The notes below the pieces were generated by a model that ran no database searches, was not told the origin of the DNA, and saw nothing but the letters and a program-made list of their open reading frames with translations. Positions 7,268-15,702 of a DNA stretch of 30,819 nt are shown here, one piece after another. Position 1 is the first letter of the stretch, and every line of letters starts with the position of its first letter. The translations under genes and the position numbers were made by a program. This DNA is from Desulfobacterales bacterium (GTDB lineage Bacteria > Desulfobacterota > Desulfobacteria > Desulfobacterales > JAFDCJ01), in NCBI GenBank assembly GCA_020345785.1, contig CP070771.1, positions 3,122,000-3,152,818 on the forward strand, in the 5' to 3' direction.

Positions 7268-8094
7268 TCCTTGACTGCTCCCCGGGTCAACCCCTGAATG
7301 ATGCGCCGCTGGAAAATGAGCGTGAGTGCCACCACCGGCACCGTTGCCATGGTGGCGGCCGCCATAATTTCCCCCCACGGAATTTGACCGTGCAGCCCCT
7401 CGAAGAGCGCGATCCCCACCGGAACGGTCCGGGCGGCGTGGTCGGTGGTCAGCATCAGCGCGAATAAAAACTCATTGAATCCAAAAATAAAGGCCAGCAG
7501 CAGGGTTGCAAAGATGCCCGGAGCGGCTACCGGAAATATAATCCTAAAGAGAACCTGCATCCGGCTACAGCCGTCGATCAGCCCGGCCCGATCCAGATCC
7601 CGCGGTATGCGGGAAAAATAGCTGACCAAAATCCACAAAGACAGCGGCAGGGTCCACGCCACATAAGGGAATATCAGGGCCGGATAGGTGTTGATCCAGC
7701 CCAGCGCCGACATCAGCTTAAACAAATAGCCCACCAGACTGACCGGCGGAAACATGGACAGGGACAGGATCAAAAACATGAACAGCAACTTGCCGGGCAG
7801 GGACAGGCGGGTGATGGCATAGGCGGCCAGGGAGGCAAAAAATACGCTGATCACTGCACTGGTCGCTGAAATGATGATACTGTTACGCAGAAAGGACGTG
7901 AAATGAAGGGACTCGGAAGCCAAAACGGCGCGGTAGTTCGCCAGCGTTGCCACCCAGGGTGTCTCCGGTGAGAAAAAGTCCGGATAGCGGCTGAAACCGG
8001 TCAGGATCATGTAGCCGAAGGGGGCCAGGCAGAAAAGGACCGCCGCGACGGCGGCGGTAATTGTGATGGTTTTTTTGATAGCCTCCTCGTTCAC
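7264..8094 (-). CDS. sugar ABC transporter permease (MalG type)
   Basis: This inner-membrane subunit has 276 residues and six hydrophobic segments, the first at about 10-32. The cytoplasmic EAA-like loop that docks the ATPase reads DLDRAGLIDGCSRMQVLFRI (about 166-185), followed by the conserved P in IFPVAAPG. It pairs with the MalF-type permease; its ATG overlaps that gene's TGA as ATGA, and its own stop overlaps the ATPase start in the same way. The family imports mono- and oligosaccharides; the likely substrate here is an alpha-glucoside such as trehalose, maltose or a maltodextrin, judged from context only. Confidence 0.93.
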   Translation of the reverse strand: MNEEAIKKTITITAAVAAVLFCLAPFGYMILTGFSRYPDFFSPETPWVATLANYRAVLASESLHFTSFLRNSIIISATSAVISVFFASLAAYAITRLSLPGKLLFMFLILSLSMFPPVSLVGYLFKLMSALGWINTYPALIFPYVAWTLPLSLWILVSYFSRIPRDLDRAGLIDGCSRMQVLFRIIFPVAAPGIFATLLLAFIFGFNEFLFALMLTTDHAARTVPVGIALFEGLHGQIPWGEIMAAATMATVPVVALTLIFQRRIIQGLTRGAVKE

Positions 8095-9008
8095 GGCATC
8101 ACCCCCTGTTCAACCCGTCCCAGCCTGACCAGGCCCAGCGACACGCCAAAGGCCATGATAAAAAGAATCACGCTGGCCGCTGAACCATACCCGAAATCCC
8201 CCGCTGAAAAAAAATTGTAGCCGAACAGCGAAACCGATGTGGTGGCCCCGCCCGGTCCCCCGCCGGTCAGGACGAAAATCAGGTCGAACACCCGCAAGGC
8301 CTCGATCGTACGAAACAGCAGCACGACGATCAGAACAGGTTTCAGCAGCGGCAGCGTTATCATAAAAAACCGCTGAACACAGTTGGCACGGTCCACTTTG
8401 GCCTGTCGGTATAAATCATCCGGGATGGCGGAGAGTCCCGCCAGCAGGATAATGGCGGCAAACGGCGTCGTTTTCCAGCTGTCGGCCGCCACCAGGGCCA
8501 AAAAGGCGCCGACTTCGCTGCCCAGCCAGTTGACCGGTTGCTGGGTCAGATGCAGCGTGGTCAAGACATAGTTGGCGACGCCGTAGCTGTAATTGTAGAT
8601 AAGCTCGAAGATCCGGCCGGACACCACCGCCGGAATCGCCCAGGGAATCAGTACCGCGGCTCGCATGACCCCCCGCAGCGGCAGCCGTTCGTTGAGGACC
8701 AGCGCAATGATCAACCCCAGAATCACTTCCAGCGGCACGGACACCAGCACAAACAGGCCGGTAAACCGCAATGCCCGACCGAAAGCCGGGTCGTTGAGCA
8801 GCCAGATAAAGTTGTCTGCGCCCAAAAAGCGCTTCGGCCGGTAGGTCACATCCAGGAAGAAACTGTCCGCCAGGGTGCCCAGGACCGGCACCAGGATGAA
8901 AATCACCACAAAACCGACCAGCGGCAGCAAAAATCCCAGCGCCGCCCAAGTTTCCCGGCTAAGAAAATGATATTTAAACCGAAGTCGTTCCAATTTTTGA
9001 GTCCCCAA
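8091..9008 (-). CDS. sugar ABC transporter permease (MalF type)
   Basis: This inner-membrane subunit has 305 residues and six predicted segments, the first at about 20-42 (LGFLLPLVGFVVIFILVPVL). Its EAA-like loop reads LYRQAKVDRANCVQRFFMIT before LPLLKPV, near residues 198-225. It forms the heterodimeric channel with the MalG-type permease encoded directly downstream. The 9008 start is a TTG with no clear Shine-Dalgarno; a second TTG six codons... or other non-ATG starts nearby are possible, because no ATG occurs before the first membrane segment. The gene is separated from the binding-protein gene by 216 bp holding a 21-bp tandem repeat. Confidence 0.9.
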   Translation of the reverse strand: MGTQKLERLRFKYHFLSRETWAALGFLLPLVGFVVIFILVPVLGTLADSFFLDVTYRPKRFLGADNFIWLLNDPAFGRALRFTGLFVLVSVPLEVILGLIIALVLNERLPLRGVMRAAVLIPWAIPAVVSGRIFELIYNYSYGVANYVLTTLHLTQQPVNWLGSEVGAFLALVAADSWKTTPFAAIILLAGLSAIPDDLYRQAKVDRANCVQRFFMITLPLLKPVLIVVLLFRTIEALRVFDLIFVLTGGGPGGATTSVSLFGYNFFSAGDFGYGSAASVILFIMAFGVSLGLVRLGRVEQGVMP

Positions 9009-9027
9009 AAAACAGTGCTTGAGTGCA

Positions 9028-9123
9028 GAGGACTGAGTTGATAGCTGCTGCCGCGTCCCAATTTGATTCTAAGATTGAAAACCTGGTCCTCTGGGCCAAG
9101 GTTCCTTTCTTTACTCAGTCCTC
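9028..9123. repeat. 11-bp inverted repeat GAGGACTGAGT / ACTCAGTCCTC
   Basis: GAGGACTGAGT at 9028-9038 and its exact complement at 9113-9123 lie 74 bases apart between the binding-protein and MalF-type genes. The right arm is the start of the 21-bp tandem array. A transcript of this operon could fold here. Confidence 0.6.
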
Positions 9124-9210
9124 AGTCCTCGCTACTCAGTCCTGATAAATCGCTACTCAGTCCTGATAAATCGCTGCTCAGTCCTGATAATTCGTTGCTC
9201 AATCCTGACG
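9113..9210. repeat. 21-bp tandem repeat array
   Basis: The unit CTACTCAGTCCTGATAAATC plus G occurs at 9132-9152 and 9153-9173, with diverged copies at 9174-9194 and 9195-9210 and a shortened related copy before them. The core word CTCAGTCCT also occurs alone or inverted at about 9028, 25850 and 25950. The array lies between two genes of one ABC operon. Confidence 0.8.
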
Positions 9211-9224
9211 AGAACCGCAGCATC

Positions 9225-10505
9225 TCACTTAGGCTCATAGCGCCGCTGCAGGTCGTCGATTTCCCCTTGGGCCGCGCTCAGGGCCTGCTCGGCGGATTTT
9301 CGGTCGGCCAGGACACTGTTGATGTGTCTTTGGGCGATGGCCGAAATCTGGGTGTAATACGGCAGCAACGGCCTGGGCTGGGCGTTTTGAAAGACGTCCT
9401 TTAATTCCCGGTAATGGGGCGCATGCGCCAAAACTTCCGGGTCATCATAGAGATCTTCACGCCCCGGGTTCCATCCCATCTGCAACATGATTTTTTTTTG
9501 GGTGTCGTAGGATGTAATAAACCGGATAAGCTTTACGGCCTGGGGCTTGCGGTCCGAAAACCGGGAAAGACCGATATGCCAGCCCCCCAGGGTGGCAACC
9601 CGTTCACCGTCCGTCGGAGCCGGAAGGGGTGCCACGCCGATTTTATTTTTGACCTTCGACGACGGATTTTGATGCAGCGACCAGGCATAGGGCCAGTTGC
9701 GCTCAAACAGGGCATTGCCGGTCTGGAAATAGAGACGCACTTCTTCTTCTTTCATCTCGGTGTACGTGCTCGGCGGCGAGATCCGATAGCGCCAGATTAA
9801 ATCGCGCATGAAGGTCAGCGCCGTCCGGTTGGCGACGGCATCGAGTCGCAGTCCGTCACCCGGCGCTGTAAATCCCCCTCTGGATCCGCTGAACTCCAGG
9901 AAATTGCAGATAAGCCCCTCGTACTGGGCGCCCTGCCAGACAAAGCCGTAAAAGCGCGGATGGATTTGGCGCATCGCGTTCTGAACGGTCAGCGCTTGGG
10001 ATAAAAGCTCATGCCAGGTGTCCGGCGGCCCGGGCAGCCGGAATCTTTCCAGCAGATCGCGGCGATAGTAGAGAACGCCCCCATCCACATACACGGGCAG
10101 GGCCATCAGATGTCCCTGATGCCGGTCGGCCATTCGGATCACGCGCTGGAAAAAGGGCGCCGCATCCAACCGGCTTTCGAGTGGTTCGAGCCAGTTCGAA
10201 GCCACAAAAAGACCCAGCCAGGCGACGTCCATCAAAAACACATCCGGGTCGGACTTGCGGGCGTTTAAGGCGATCACCAGTCCCTGCCGGCGCTGGTCCG
10301 TATCGGCAGGTTGGCGCAGCAGATCCACCCGGATGCCGGATTGCCGCTCGAAATCCTGCAGCAACTCTTCCCAGAAAGTTACCTCCGAGGGTGCACCGCC
10401 GACGGCAAAAACGACAGCTTCGTTATTGGCGGGTCCGCAGGCGCCCACCAGCCACAAGGCCGCTGCCATTAAACCAAAGGTTCGTTTCTTTGCCACTGAA
10501 CCCAT
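9225..10505 (-). CDS. sugar-binding lipoprotein of ABC transporter (family 1)
   Basis: This is the extracytoplasmic solute-binding protein that delivers substrate to the permeases. From ATG 10505 it has 426 residues with a lipoprotein signal: KKR, a hydrophobic core, then LVGAC with Cys23 as the lipid-modified residue. The mature part starts with VTFWEELLQDFERQSGIRVD, followed by DVFLMDVAWLGLFV, both typical of the maltose/glycerol-phosphate binding-protein family. LGGWHIGLSRFSDRKPQAVK lies near the C-terminal hinge. An upstream in-frame ATG at 10532 and a longer opening to 10643 exist but spoil the signal sequence; none has a convincing Shine-Dalgarno. It is the first gene of the transporter unit, 361 bp after malQ. 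Substrate not determined; an alpha-glucoside is likely from context. Confidence 0.9.
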   Translation of the reverse strand: MGSVAKKRTFGLMAAALWLVGACGPANNEAVVFAVGGAPSEVTFWEELLQDFERQSGIRVDLLRQPADTDQRRQGLVIALNARKSDPDVFLMDVAWLGLFVASNWLEPLESRLDAAPFFQRVIRMADRHQGHLMALPVYVDGGVLYYRRDLLERFRLPGPPDTWHELLSQALTVQNAMRQIHPRFYGFVWQGAQYEGLICNFLEFSGSRGGFTAPGDGLRLDAVANRTALTFMRDLIWRYRISPPSTYTEMKEEEVRLYFQTGNALFERNWPYAWSLHQNPSSKVKNKIGVAPLPAPTDGERVATLGGWHIGLSRFSDRKPQAVKLIRFITSYDTQKKIMLQMGWNPGREDLYDDPEVLAHAPHYRELKDVFQNAQPRPLLPYYTQISAIAQRHINSVLADRKSAEQALSAAQGEIDDLQRRYEPK

Positions 10506-10866
10506 ATTTGCAGCTATATGAGCGAAGGTCATGCCAAATCTCAAAGGGCAGAAAACCAACAAAAAAGCAAAGCCGGCAAGGTATAAATTCCAAATTCCAA
10601 GCACCAAATCACAAATAAATCCCAAATTACAATAATCAATCACCGAAACCGGCCAAACCGGGAAAATCCGTTTGGATTATTTGTTCGTGTTTTAGAATTT
10701 TCGTGCTTTCGTGATAAAGGGTCGCATATTTTATCTGAAGTTATGACCAAAACAGATGAAGTCCGGTTTGGAATTTTGAATTTTAGTCATTGGAATTTGT
10801 TTGAGATTTGTTATTTGTGATTTTAAATTACTCCAGCAGCGACATGATGGATCACTTTTCTTAAGG
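10506..10866. other. AT-rich intergenic region with inverted dispersed repeats
   Basis: No gene is seen. The words AAATTCCAAATTCCAAGCAC and CCCAAATTACAA at about 10588-10632 recur inverted at about 10768-10827 (GGAATTTGTTTGAGATTTGT and ATTTGTGATTT). The two sides could pair imperfectly over a span of about 240 bp. A second word family, TTCGTGTTTTAGAATTTTCG at about 10685-10705, resembles the repeat near 22250-22340. The promoter of the transporter unit is probably here, but I could not assign it. Confidence 0.5.
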
Positions 10867-12366
10867 TTATGCCCTGCCGTAGATTCGTGTCATCCCGCGC
10901 AAACGGTCGGTAAGTTCGGTGGTGACGGGGTTTTCCGCAAGACGCCAGTGCCAGTTGCCTTCCAGCTTGGACGGATTGTTCATGCGGGCTTCCGCTCCCA
11001 GCCCCAGCAAATCCTGCATGGGAATGATCGCCGTATCGGCCACGGACATCATTGCCAGCCGGATCAGCTCCCAGTGGAGCCGGTCGGCCGGCACATTGCC
11101 GCCCAGGTAATCCATTAGATTGACTTTGGTTTCCGGCGTGGCTTCGGTCTCGAACCATCCGCGCGCGGTATTATTGTCGTGCGTTCCCGTGTAAACCAGA
11201 CAATTCTTGACATGATTATGGGGCAAGAAGGCCCCGTCGGGAAAGTCCTCACCGAAGGCAAACAACAGCAGACGCATGCCGGGCAGCTGATAACGCTGCA
11301 TGGTTTCGCGCACATCGGCCGAGATGGTGCCCAAATCCTCTGCAATAATAGGCAGACACGCAAATTTTCGCAGCAGATGATGGAAGAAATCATCAACCGG
11401 CGCCGACACCCATTTGCCGTTCACGGCGGTCTTTTCCTGCGCCGGTACTTCCCAGTAGGCCACCAGACCCCGAAAGTGATCGATGCGGACAATATCGCAA
11501 AGCTGCAGGTTGTGCTGCAGCCGGAGTATCCACCAGTGATACCCGCTGTCCTGCAGGGCCTCCCAGCGATACAACGGATGGCCCCAGAGCTGACCGGTTT
11601 GGCTGAAATAATCCGGCGGCACGCCGGACACCACATAAGGCTTCAGGTTTTCATCCAGTTTGAACAACGCCGGGTGGCACCAGACATCCACGCTGTCATA
11701 GTGCACGTAAATCGGTATATCACCGACAATTTTGATCTCTTTTCGCCGGCAGTAGTCTTTTAACTGCATCCACTGCCGGAAAAAAACATACTGCAAAAAT
11801 TTTTCTCTCTGAAGGGCGCTTGCCAGCTCCTGCCGCATGGCCGACAGGTCATCGCGGGATCGTTGACGGATTTCAAGCGGCCACTCAATCCAAGGCCGGC
11901 CGTCAAAGCGATCTTTGAGGGCGGCAAACAGCGCATACTCATCCAGCCAGAAATCCTGCCGGGCGCAGAATCGCTCAAACGAGGTTTTATCCCCTGTTTT
12001 TTGCTGAAACCGGTCGTGGGCAATGTCGAAAAGCCGGTATTTAATAGCGCCCACTGCCTCGAAGTCGATGCGGTTGCCGGGCGGATTCCGGGCATCGGCC
12101 AGATCCGATTCTGCCAGCAGCCCCTCTTTTACCAGGAGCTCGGGGCTGATAAGCAGCGGATTGCCGGCCAGGGCCGAAGTGCTGTGATAGGGGGAATTGT
12201 TGTGCTTCGGATCGGTGGGCGTCAAAGGCAGAATCTGCCAGAGACTCTGTCCGGCTGCCGCCAGAAAATCAACAAAACGGTAGGCTGCCGGGCCCAAATC
12301 ACCGATTCCGTAAGCCGTCGGTAGACAGGTGGGGTGTAATAAAATTCCGCTGGATCGCACGTTCAT
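10867..12366 (-). CDS. malQ: 4-alpha-glucanotransferase (GH77, amylomaltase)
   Basis: This cytoplasmic enzyme transfers 1,4-alpha-glucan segments between maltodextrins, releasing glucose and reshaping chain lengths. It has 499 residues, the usual size of bacterial GH77 enzymes. It begins RSSGILLHPTCLP and GIGDLGPAAYRFVDFL, followed by LWQILPLTPTDPKHNNSPY (about 42-60). Catalytic motifs are DIVRIDHFRG (nucleophile Asp296), IAEDLG (acid/base Glu343) and YTGTHDNNT (Asp397). The start lies six bases after the treY stop, with GGAG inside the end of treY, so the two are cotranslated. Here it would convert short maltodextrins left by TreY/TreZ into longer chains. Confidence 0.95.
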   Translation of the reverse strand: MNVRSSGILLHPTCLPTAYGIGDLGPAAYRFVDFLAAAGQSLWQILPLTPTDPKHNNSPYHSTSALAGNPLLISPELLVKEGLLAESDLADARNPPGNRIDFEAVGAIKYRLFDIAHDRFQQKTGDKTSFERFCARQDFWLDEYALFAALKDRFDGRPWIEWPLEIRQRSRDDLSAMRQELASALQREKFLQYVFFRQWMQLKDYCRRKEIKIVGDIPIYVHYDSVDVWCHPALFKLDENLKPYVVSGVPPDYFSQTGQLWGHPLYRWEALQDSGYHWWILRLQHNLQLCDIVRIDHFRGLVAYWEVPAQEKTAVNGKWVSAPVDDFFHHLLRKFACLPIIAEDLGTISADVRETMQRYQLPGMRLLLFAFGEDFPDGAFLPHNHVKNCLVYTGTHDNNTARGWFETEATPETKVNLMDYLGGNVPADRLHWELIRLAMMSVADTAIIPMQDLLGLGAEARMNNPSKLEGNWHWRLAENPVTTELTDRLRGMTRIYGRA

Positions 12367-12371
12367 TTATT

Positions 12372-15173
12372 TCATTCTCCGATAAGCAAGGCGGCGGGAA
12401 AAACTGCCAGAGCATCACCAAGGGCCAGGGAATTTTCAGCAGTCAGATCATCGCCGGTAAAAAGGTTTTTCCATCGGGCAGGCGCCCCGTCAGGCAGCCC
12501 GATAACCGTGTCCTGCCAGATACCGGGCCCCAGGGGGTGTTCGTCCTCATTGACCAGGGCCGTTAAAAAACGAGGCGCCGCCGTAATGCTCCATTTATGC
12601 CCGTAATGCCGCGCGAAGGCAAGCACATTGTTGTGAAACCGTCCGGCAGGCTGCAGGGCGATATAGGTGCCCTCCCGATAAAGACGAGGATGCGCATGGC
12701 GGGCATTGAGAGCTGCGGCCATTAAATACAGTTTCAGACGTCCGTCGAGACGGTTGGCCAGCAGCCCGTCAATCAGCGACCGGATATCGGTGCCGGCCAG
12801 CTCCTGTATTTCTTTTAAAAACTGCATGCGCTCGGTATAGTCCACCGGACGGCGGTTATCGGGGTCGACCACATTAAGATCAAGCAATTCGGCGCCCTGA
12901 TAAAAATCGGGAACACCGGGAGCCGTAATTTTAATCAGGGTCTGGGACAGTGAATTGAAAATGCCGTAGCCGGCAATTTTTTTGCCGAACGGCAAAAACG
13001 CGTCTAAAAAATCTTGCCCATCGGGTGGCCGCAGTATTTTTTCCACAAAAGAAGTCAGAGCGGCCTCGTGGGTCTCGTTCGGATTCAGCCACGAGGTGTT
13101 CATCTTCGCCTCCCGGGCGGCCTTGACCATGTATTGGCTGATTCTGTCAATAAAATTAGAGGGGTTGCTGCTGCCGAACGGAAAAGCGCCGACAAGGGTC
13201 TGGTACAGGAAGTACTCTTCGTTTTTGTCGGGCATCTCCTGCCCGTTGAGCCGGACTTTTTTGGCTCGGTTGATGGCATGCCATTGCACCAGGTTGGCTG
13301 CCCATTCGGCGGGTATCTCGGACAACACATTCAATCTGGCGCGCACATCCTCCCCCCTTTTAGAGTCATGCGTGGCGGTGGCGTTCATCGAATGCGGCCA
13401 GCGGCTCGCTCGTTTTTCAACAAAGTCATGAAAATCGGCGGCACTGCAGCCGAATTGATGCGGTGCGCCGCCGACGTCATTCAGCGAGAGCATGCGATTG
13501 TAGACATAAAGGGCTGTGTCTTCAAATCCCTTGGCCATCAAGGGGGCGGTCAACTGCTGAAACCGGGTCACAATTCGCCTTCCACGTTCGCGCGCTGCGG
13601 GATGGTCATCGACGAGCTCCTCGCCGATCTCCCCCAGCAGCAGCCGCTGCAGGAACAGCAGTTCGGGTTGCAGATGCGGCCGGTGCATGACCGCCGACCC
13701 CACCGCCGCGCGCATATATCGTCGGTCGGGCTCCCGGGGGCCTTCATGATCGATGTAGGTCCGGTAGACCGGAAAGCGCACCAGCATTTCGCTCAATGCT
13801 TCTTTCAAGCGCTTCAGCGTGAAGTCACGGCCGCTGAGCGTGCGGTCGGCAATTGCTTTGACCTGACCGGCGAGGTTGTCTAAATCCCCTGACATCTGGG
13901 TTTCAAGGATCCGCCGCTTGCCCGAATAGACAATGCCTTCAAATGAATCCTCCCGACCGCAGAAGCGGCTATGAATCGTCGTGATGTTCTGCTCATTTTC
14001 CTGCCTCACAAACAGGGCATTGAGCAGATTGGCGAACTCATAGCCGGTGGTTCCCTGGACCGGCCAATCGACCGGCAGCTTCTCCGCCGGATCCAGTATC
14101 TTTTCGACCAGGATATAAACGTCTTTAAAGCGACTGCGAAACCGGTTTAAAAACCCCCGCGGATCCGCCAGGCCGTCAATGTGGTCGATTCTGATGCCGG
14201 ATACGACTCCGTTTTCGATGAGCTCGGTTAACAGTGAGTGGGTATGGCCAAACACTTCTTCTCTTTCCTGGCACAGGGCGATCAGCTCATTAATGCTGAA
14301 AAATCGCCGGTAATTGATCTCATCACAGGCCACCTTCCAGTAACATAATCGAAACAACTGGTGGGATAGGATGTCATCCAGCAGAATAAAACTGTCCGCG
14401 TTCCCCGGCTGGCCGTTGAACAAACGAAGATTGTCGTCAATAAACTGCTTGATGGCGGTATTGTCGCAATACGTATTCCAGAGGGTCTGTTTAAGGGTCC
14501 GGATCTGGTCGTTACGCCCGGCGGGATCGACCTGCAGCGCCAGGCTTTCCAGAATGTCGAGGATGTCGACGAGGCAAACGTAATCCGGTTGGTCTGCACC
14601 CAGGCTCTCCCTGACTTTTTCGATCCCATGGCCGAGAAGGCGTGAATACGATTCGATCCTTAAAGGCAGCTTCAGGTCATAATACACGACGGCGAAACCG
14701 GCCTCAGCATAGCTTAGTTTAATTTCCCCATTTACCAGGCATTCCGCATAGTGTTTGCCTAAAAAGGGCGCCAATAGCCGGCCTCGCAAGCCTGGATCGT
14801 GATGGTGCCATTCAATGTCAAAAAACCGATAGTATTTCGAATGCGGTCCGTTTTCCAGCACATCCCTCAGCATCCGGTTGTCATAATCAAACGCCATATG
14901 ATTCGGAACAACGTCCTGCAGCCAGCCCATGGCATGTCTCCGTATGGCTTGTATCAGCTTGTCAAATTCGGCCGACGCGCCCAGCTGCGGATTCAACCGG
15001 TTGGGATCCACCCCGTCATAGCCGTGAGTGCTGTCTTTGCGGGCCTTGAATATCGGTGACGCATACAGGTGCGTGATGCCAAGATCTGCCAGATAGCCGA
15101 CGATCCGGGCGGCATCTTTGAAGCCAAAACCCGGGTTGAATTGTATCCGGTAGGTGGCGGTCGGGATGTTCAT
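12372..15173 (-). CDS. treY: maltooligosyl trehalose synthase (GH13)
   Basis: TreY isomerises the reducing-end alpha-1,4 bond of maltodextrins to the alpha,alpha-1,1 bond of trehalose. It has 933 residues, normal for the family. The N-terminus PTATYRIQFNPGFGFKDAAR and LYASPIFKARKDSTHGYDGVD are hallmark TreY motifs. Catalytic residues are Asp330 in GIRIDHIDGL and Glu357 in YILVEKIL; GTTGYEF (about 374-380) and FPVYRTYI are further family motifs. LTAPLMAKGFEDTALY and NATATHDSKRGEDVRARL lie in the C-terminal part, followed by PDFYQGAEL. It works with TreZ, encoded about 3 kb upstream in the same direction, and is followed within six bases by malQ. Confidence 0.96.
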   Translation of the reverse strand: MNIPTATYRIQFNPGFGFKDAARIVGYLADLGITHLYASPIFKARKDSTHGYDGVDPNRLNPQLGASAEFDKLIQAIRRHAMGWLQDVVPNHMAFDYDNRMLRDVLENGPHSKYYRFFDIEWHHHDPGLRGRLLAPFLGKHYAECLVNGEIKLSYAEAGFAVVYYDLKLPLRIESYSRLLGHGIEKVRESLGADQPDYVCLVDILDILESLALQVDPAGRNDQIRTLKQTLWNTYCDNTAIKQFIDDNLRLFNGQPGNADSFILLDDILSHQLFRLCYWKVACDEINYRRFFSINELIALCQEREEVFGHTHSLLTELIENGVVSGIRIDHIDGLADPRGFLNRFRSRFKDVYILVEKILDPAEKLPVDWPVQGTTGYEFANLLNALFVRQENEQNITTIHSRFCGREDSFEGIVYSGKRRILETQMSGDLDNLAGQVKAIADRTLSGRDFTLKRLKEALSEMLVRFPVYRTYIDHEGPREPDRRYMRAAVGSAVMHRPHLQPELLFLQRLLLGEIGEELVDDHPAARERGRRIVTRFQQLTAPLMAKGFEDTALYVYNRMLSLNDVGGAPHQFGCSAADFHDFVEKRASRWPHSMNATATHDSKRGEDVRARLNVLSEIPAEWAANLVQWHAINRAKKVRLNGQEMPDKNEEYFLYQTLVGAFPFGSSNPSNFIDRISQYMVKAAREAKMNTSWLNPNETHEAALTSFVEKILRPPDGQDFLDAFLPFGKKIAGYGIFNSLSQTLIKITAPGVPDFYQGAELLDLNVVDPDNRRPVDYTERMQFLKEIQELAGTDIRSLIDGLLANRLDGRLKLYLMAAALNARHAHPRLYREGTYIALQPAGRFHNNVLAFARHYGHKWSITAAPRFLTALVNEDEHPLGPGIWQDTVIGLPDGAPARWKNLFTGDDLTAENSLALGDALAVFPAALLIGE

Positions 15174-15318
15174 CTTTTCTCACGGCCTCACGATTTCGGG
15201 TGTCCGAAGTTAGGTTTCAGGTGTCGCCCCTTCGCCTTTCAGGCTGCGGAGGGCAGGCAGCCCAGCCGCTGGCAGCCGAAGGTTGCCAGTTTGATCTAAA
15301 AAAGAAACTTCAATAAGC

Positions 15319-15425
15319 GAATATCGAATATCGAATGTCGAAGGGAGGTATTCTGTCTATTTTATAAAGAGACTGAGCAACGCGAAACCATCCTTCGATA
15401 TTCTGCGGTTCGATATTCGATATTC
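15319..15425. repeat. 17-bp perfect inverted repeat spanning 107 bp
   Basis: GAATATCGAATATCGAA at 15319-15335 is exactly complementary to 15409-15425. The interior contains the 55-bp repeat shared with 18244-18297 and a further TTCGATATTC word. It could form a long hairpin in the transcript between the GH57 gene and treY. Confidence 0.75.
15326..15380 (+). repeat. 55-bp dispersed repeat, copy 1
   Basis: GAATATCGAATGTCGAA, then GAGGTATTCTGTCTATTTTA, then GACTGAGCAA. The second copy is at 18244-18297 in the same orientation, with only a handful of mismatches and a one-base length difference. Both copies sit upstream of minus-strand enzyme genes (treY and the GH57 gene). Confidence 0.75.
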
Positions 15426-15516
15426 TGTCCGCCGCGGCGGACTGTTTCGTTTAGATAAAGTTTCATAAGAGGTGTCAGGTGTCAGAAGACAGATGACAGA
15501 GTGTTCTTCGTTATAA

Positions 15517-15599
15517 ATCAGCGACCACCATCAGAGCTCGTGCAATGCTTAAGGTCCCTGGAAGAGACCGCAGACCTCACGCTGACGCTGGTCGCCGAT
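15517..15599 (+). repeat. 83-bp terminal-inverted-repeat element, copy B
   Basis: It starts ATCAGCGACCA and ends TGGTCGCCGAT, inverted ends with one mismatch. The centre has GTCCCTGGAAGAGACC, aligning with the central hairpin of copy C. This is the most diverged of the three copies. It lies about 100 bp after the GH57 stop codon. Confidence 0.78.
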
Positions 15600-15702
15600 G
15601 AATATAAAGAAAAAATGCGCAGCCTAAACTAATTAATCCGCCGGACGATCAACCCAACGACTTTCTTCAATTTTCAAAAAAACGTTCACAACCCTGAATA
15701 TG

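Larger units (their letters stand above)
15174..15702. other. repeat-rich intergenic region between GH57 gene and treY
   Basis: No gene is seen in these 529 bp. They hold a 17-bp inverted repeat (15319-15335 and 15409-15425), one copy of a 55-bp repeat (15326-15380), a perfect 16-bp palindrome GTCCGCCGCGGCGGAC (15427-15442), phrases such as GGTGTCAGGTGTCAGAAGAC, and copy B of the 82-bp element. The treY promoter may be here but is not assigned. Confidence 0.6.

Noticed and set aside
6152..7378. Longer 408-residue ABC ATPase start at 7378
   Set aside because: The first 37 codons lie inside the permease gene and have no family homology; the ATGA start at 7267 gives a normal MalK-type N-terminus.
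9113..9210. CRISPR array
   Set aside because: Units are 21 bp and directly adjacent, with no unique spacers and no cas genes.
9063..9404. Plus-strand frame encoding a repeated LLSPDKS peptide
   Set aside because: The heptad repeat simply reflects the 21-bp DNA tandem array, and the frame runs antisense into the binding-protein gene.
10506..10643. Longer binding-protein start at 10643
   Set aside because: It would place two hydrophobic stretches before the lipoprotein signal; the 10505 start gives a proper KKR, hydrophobic core and lipobox.
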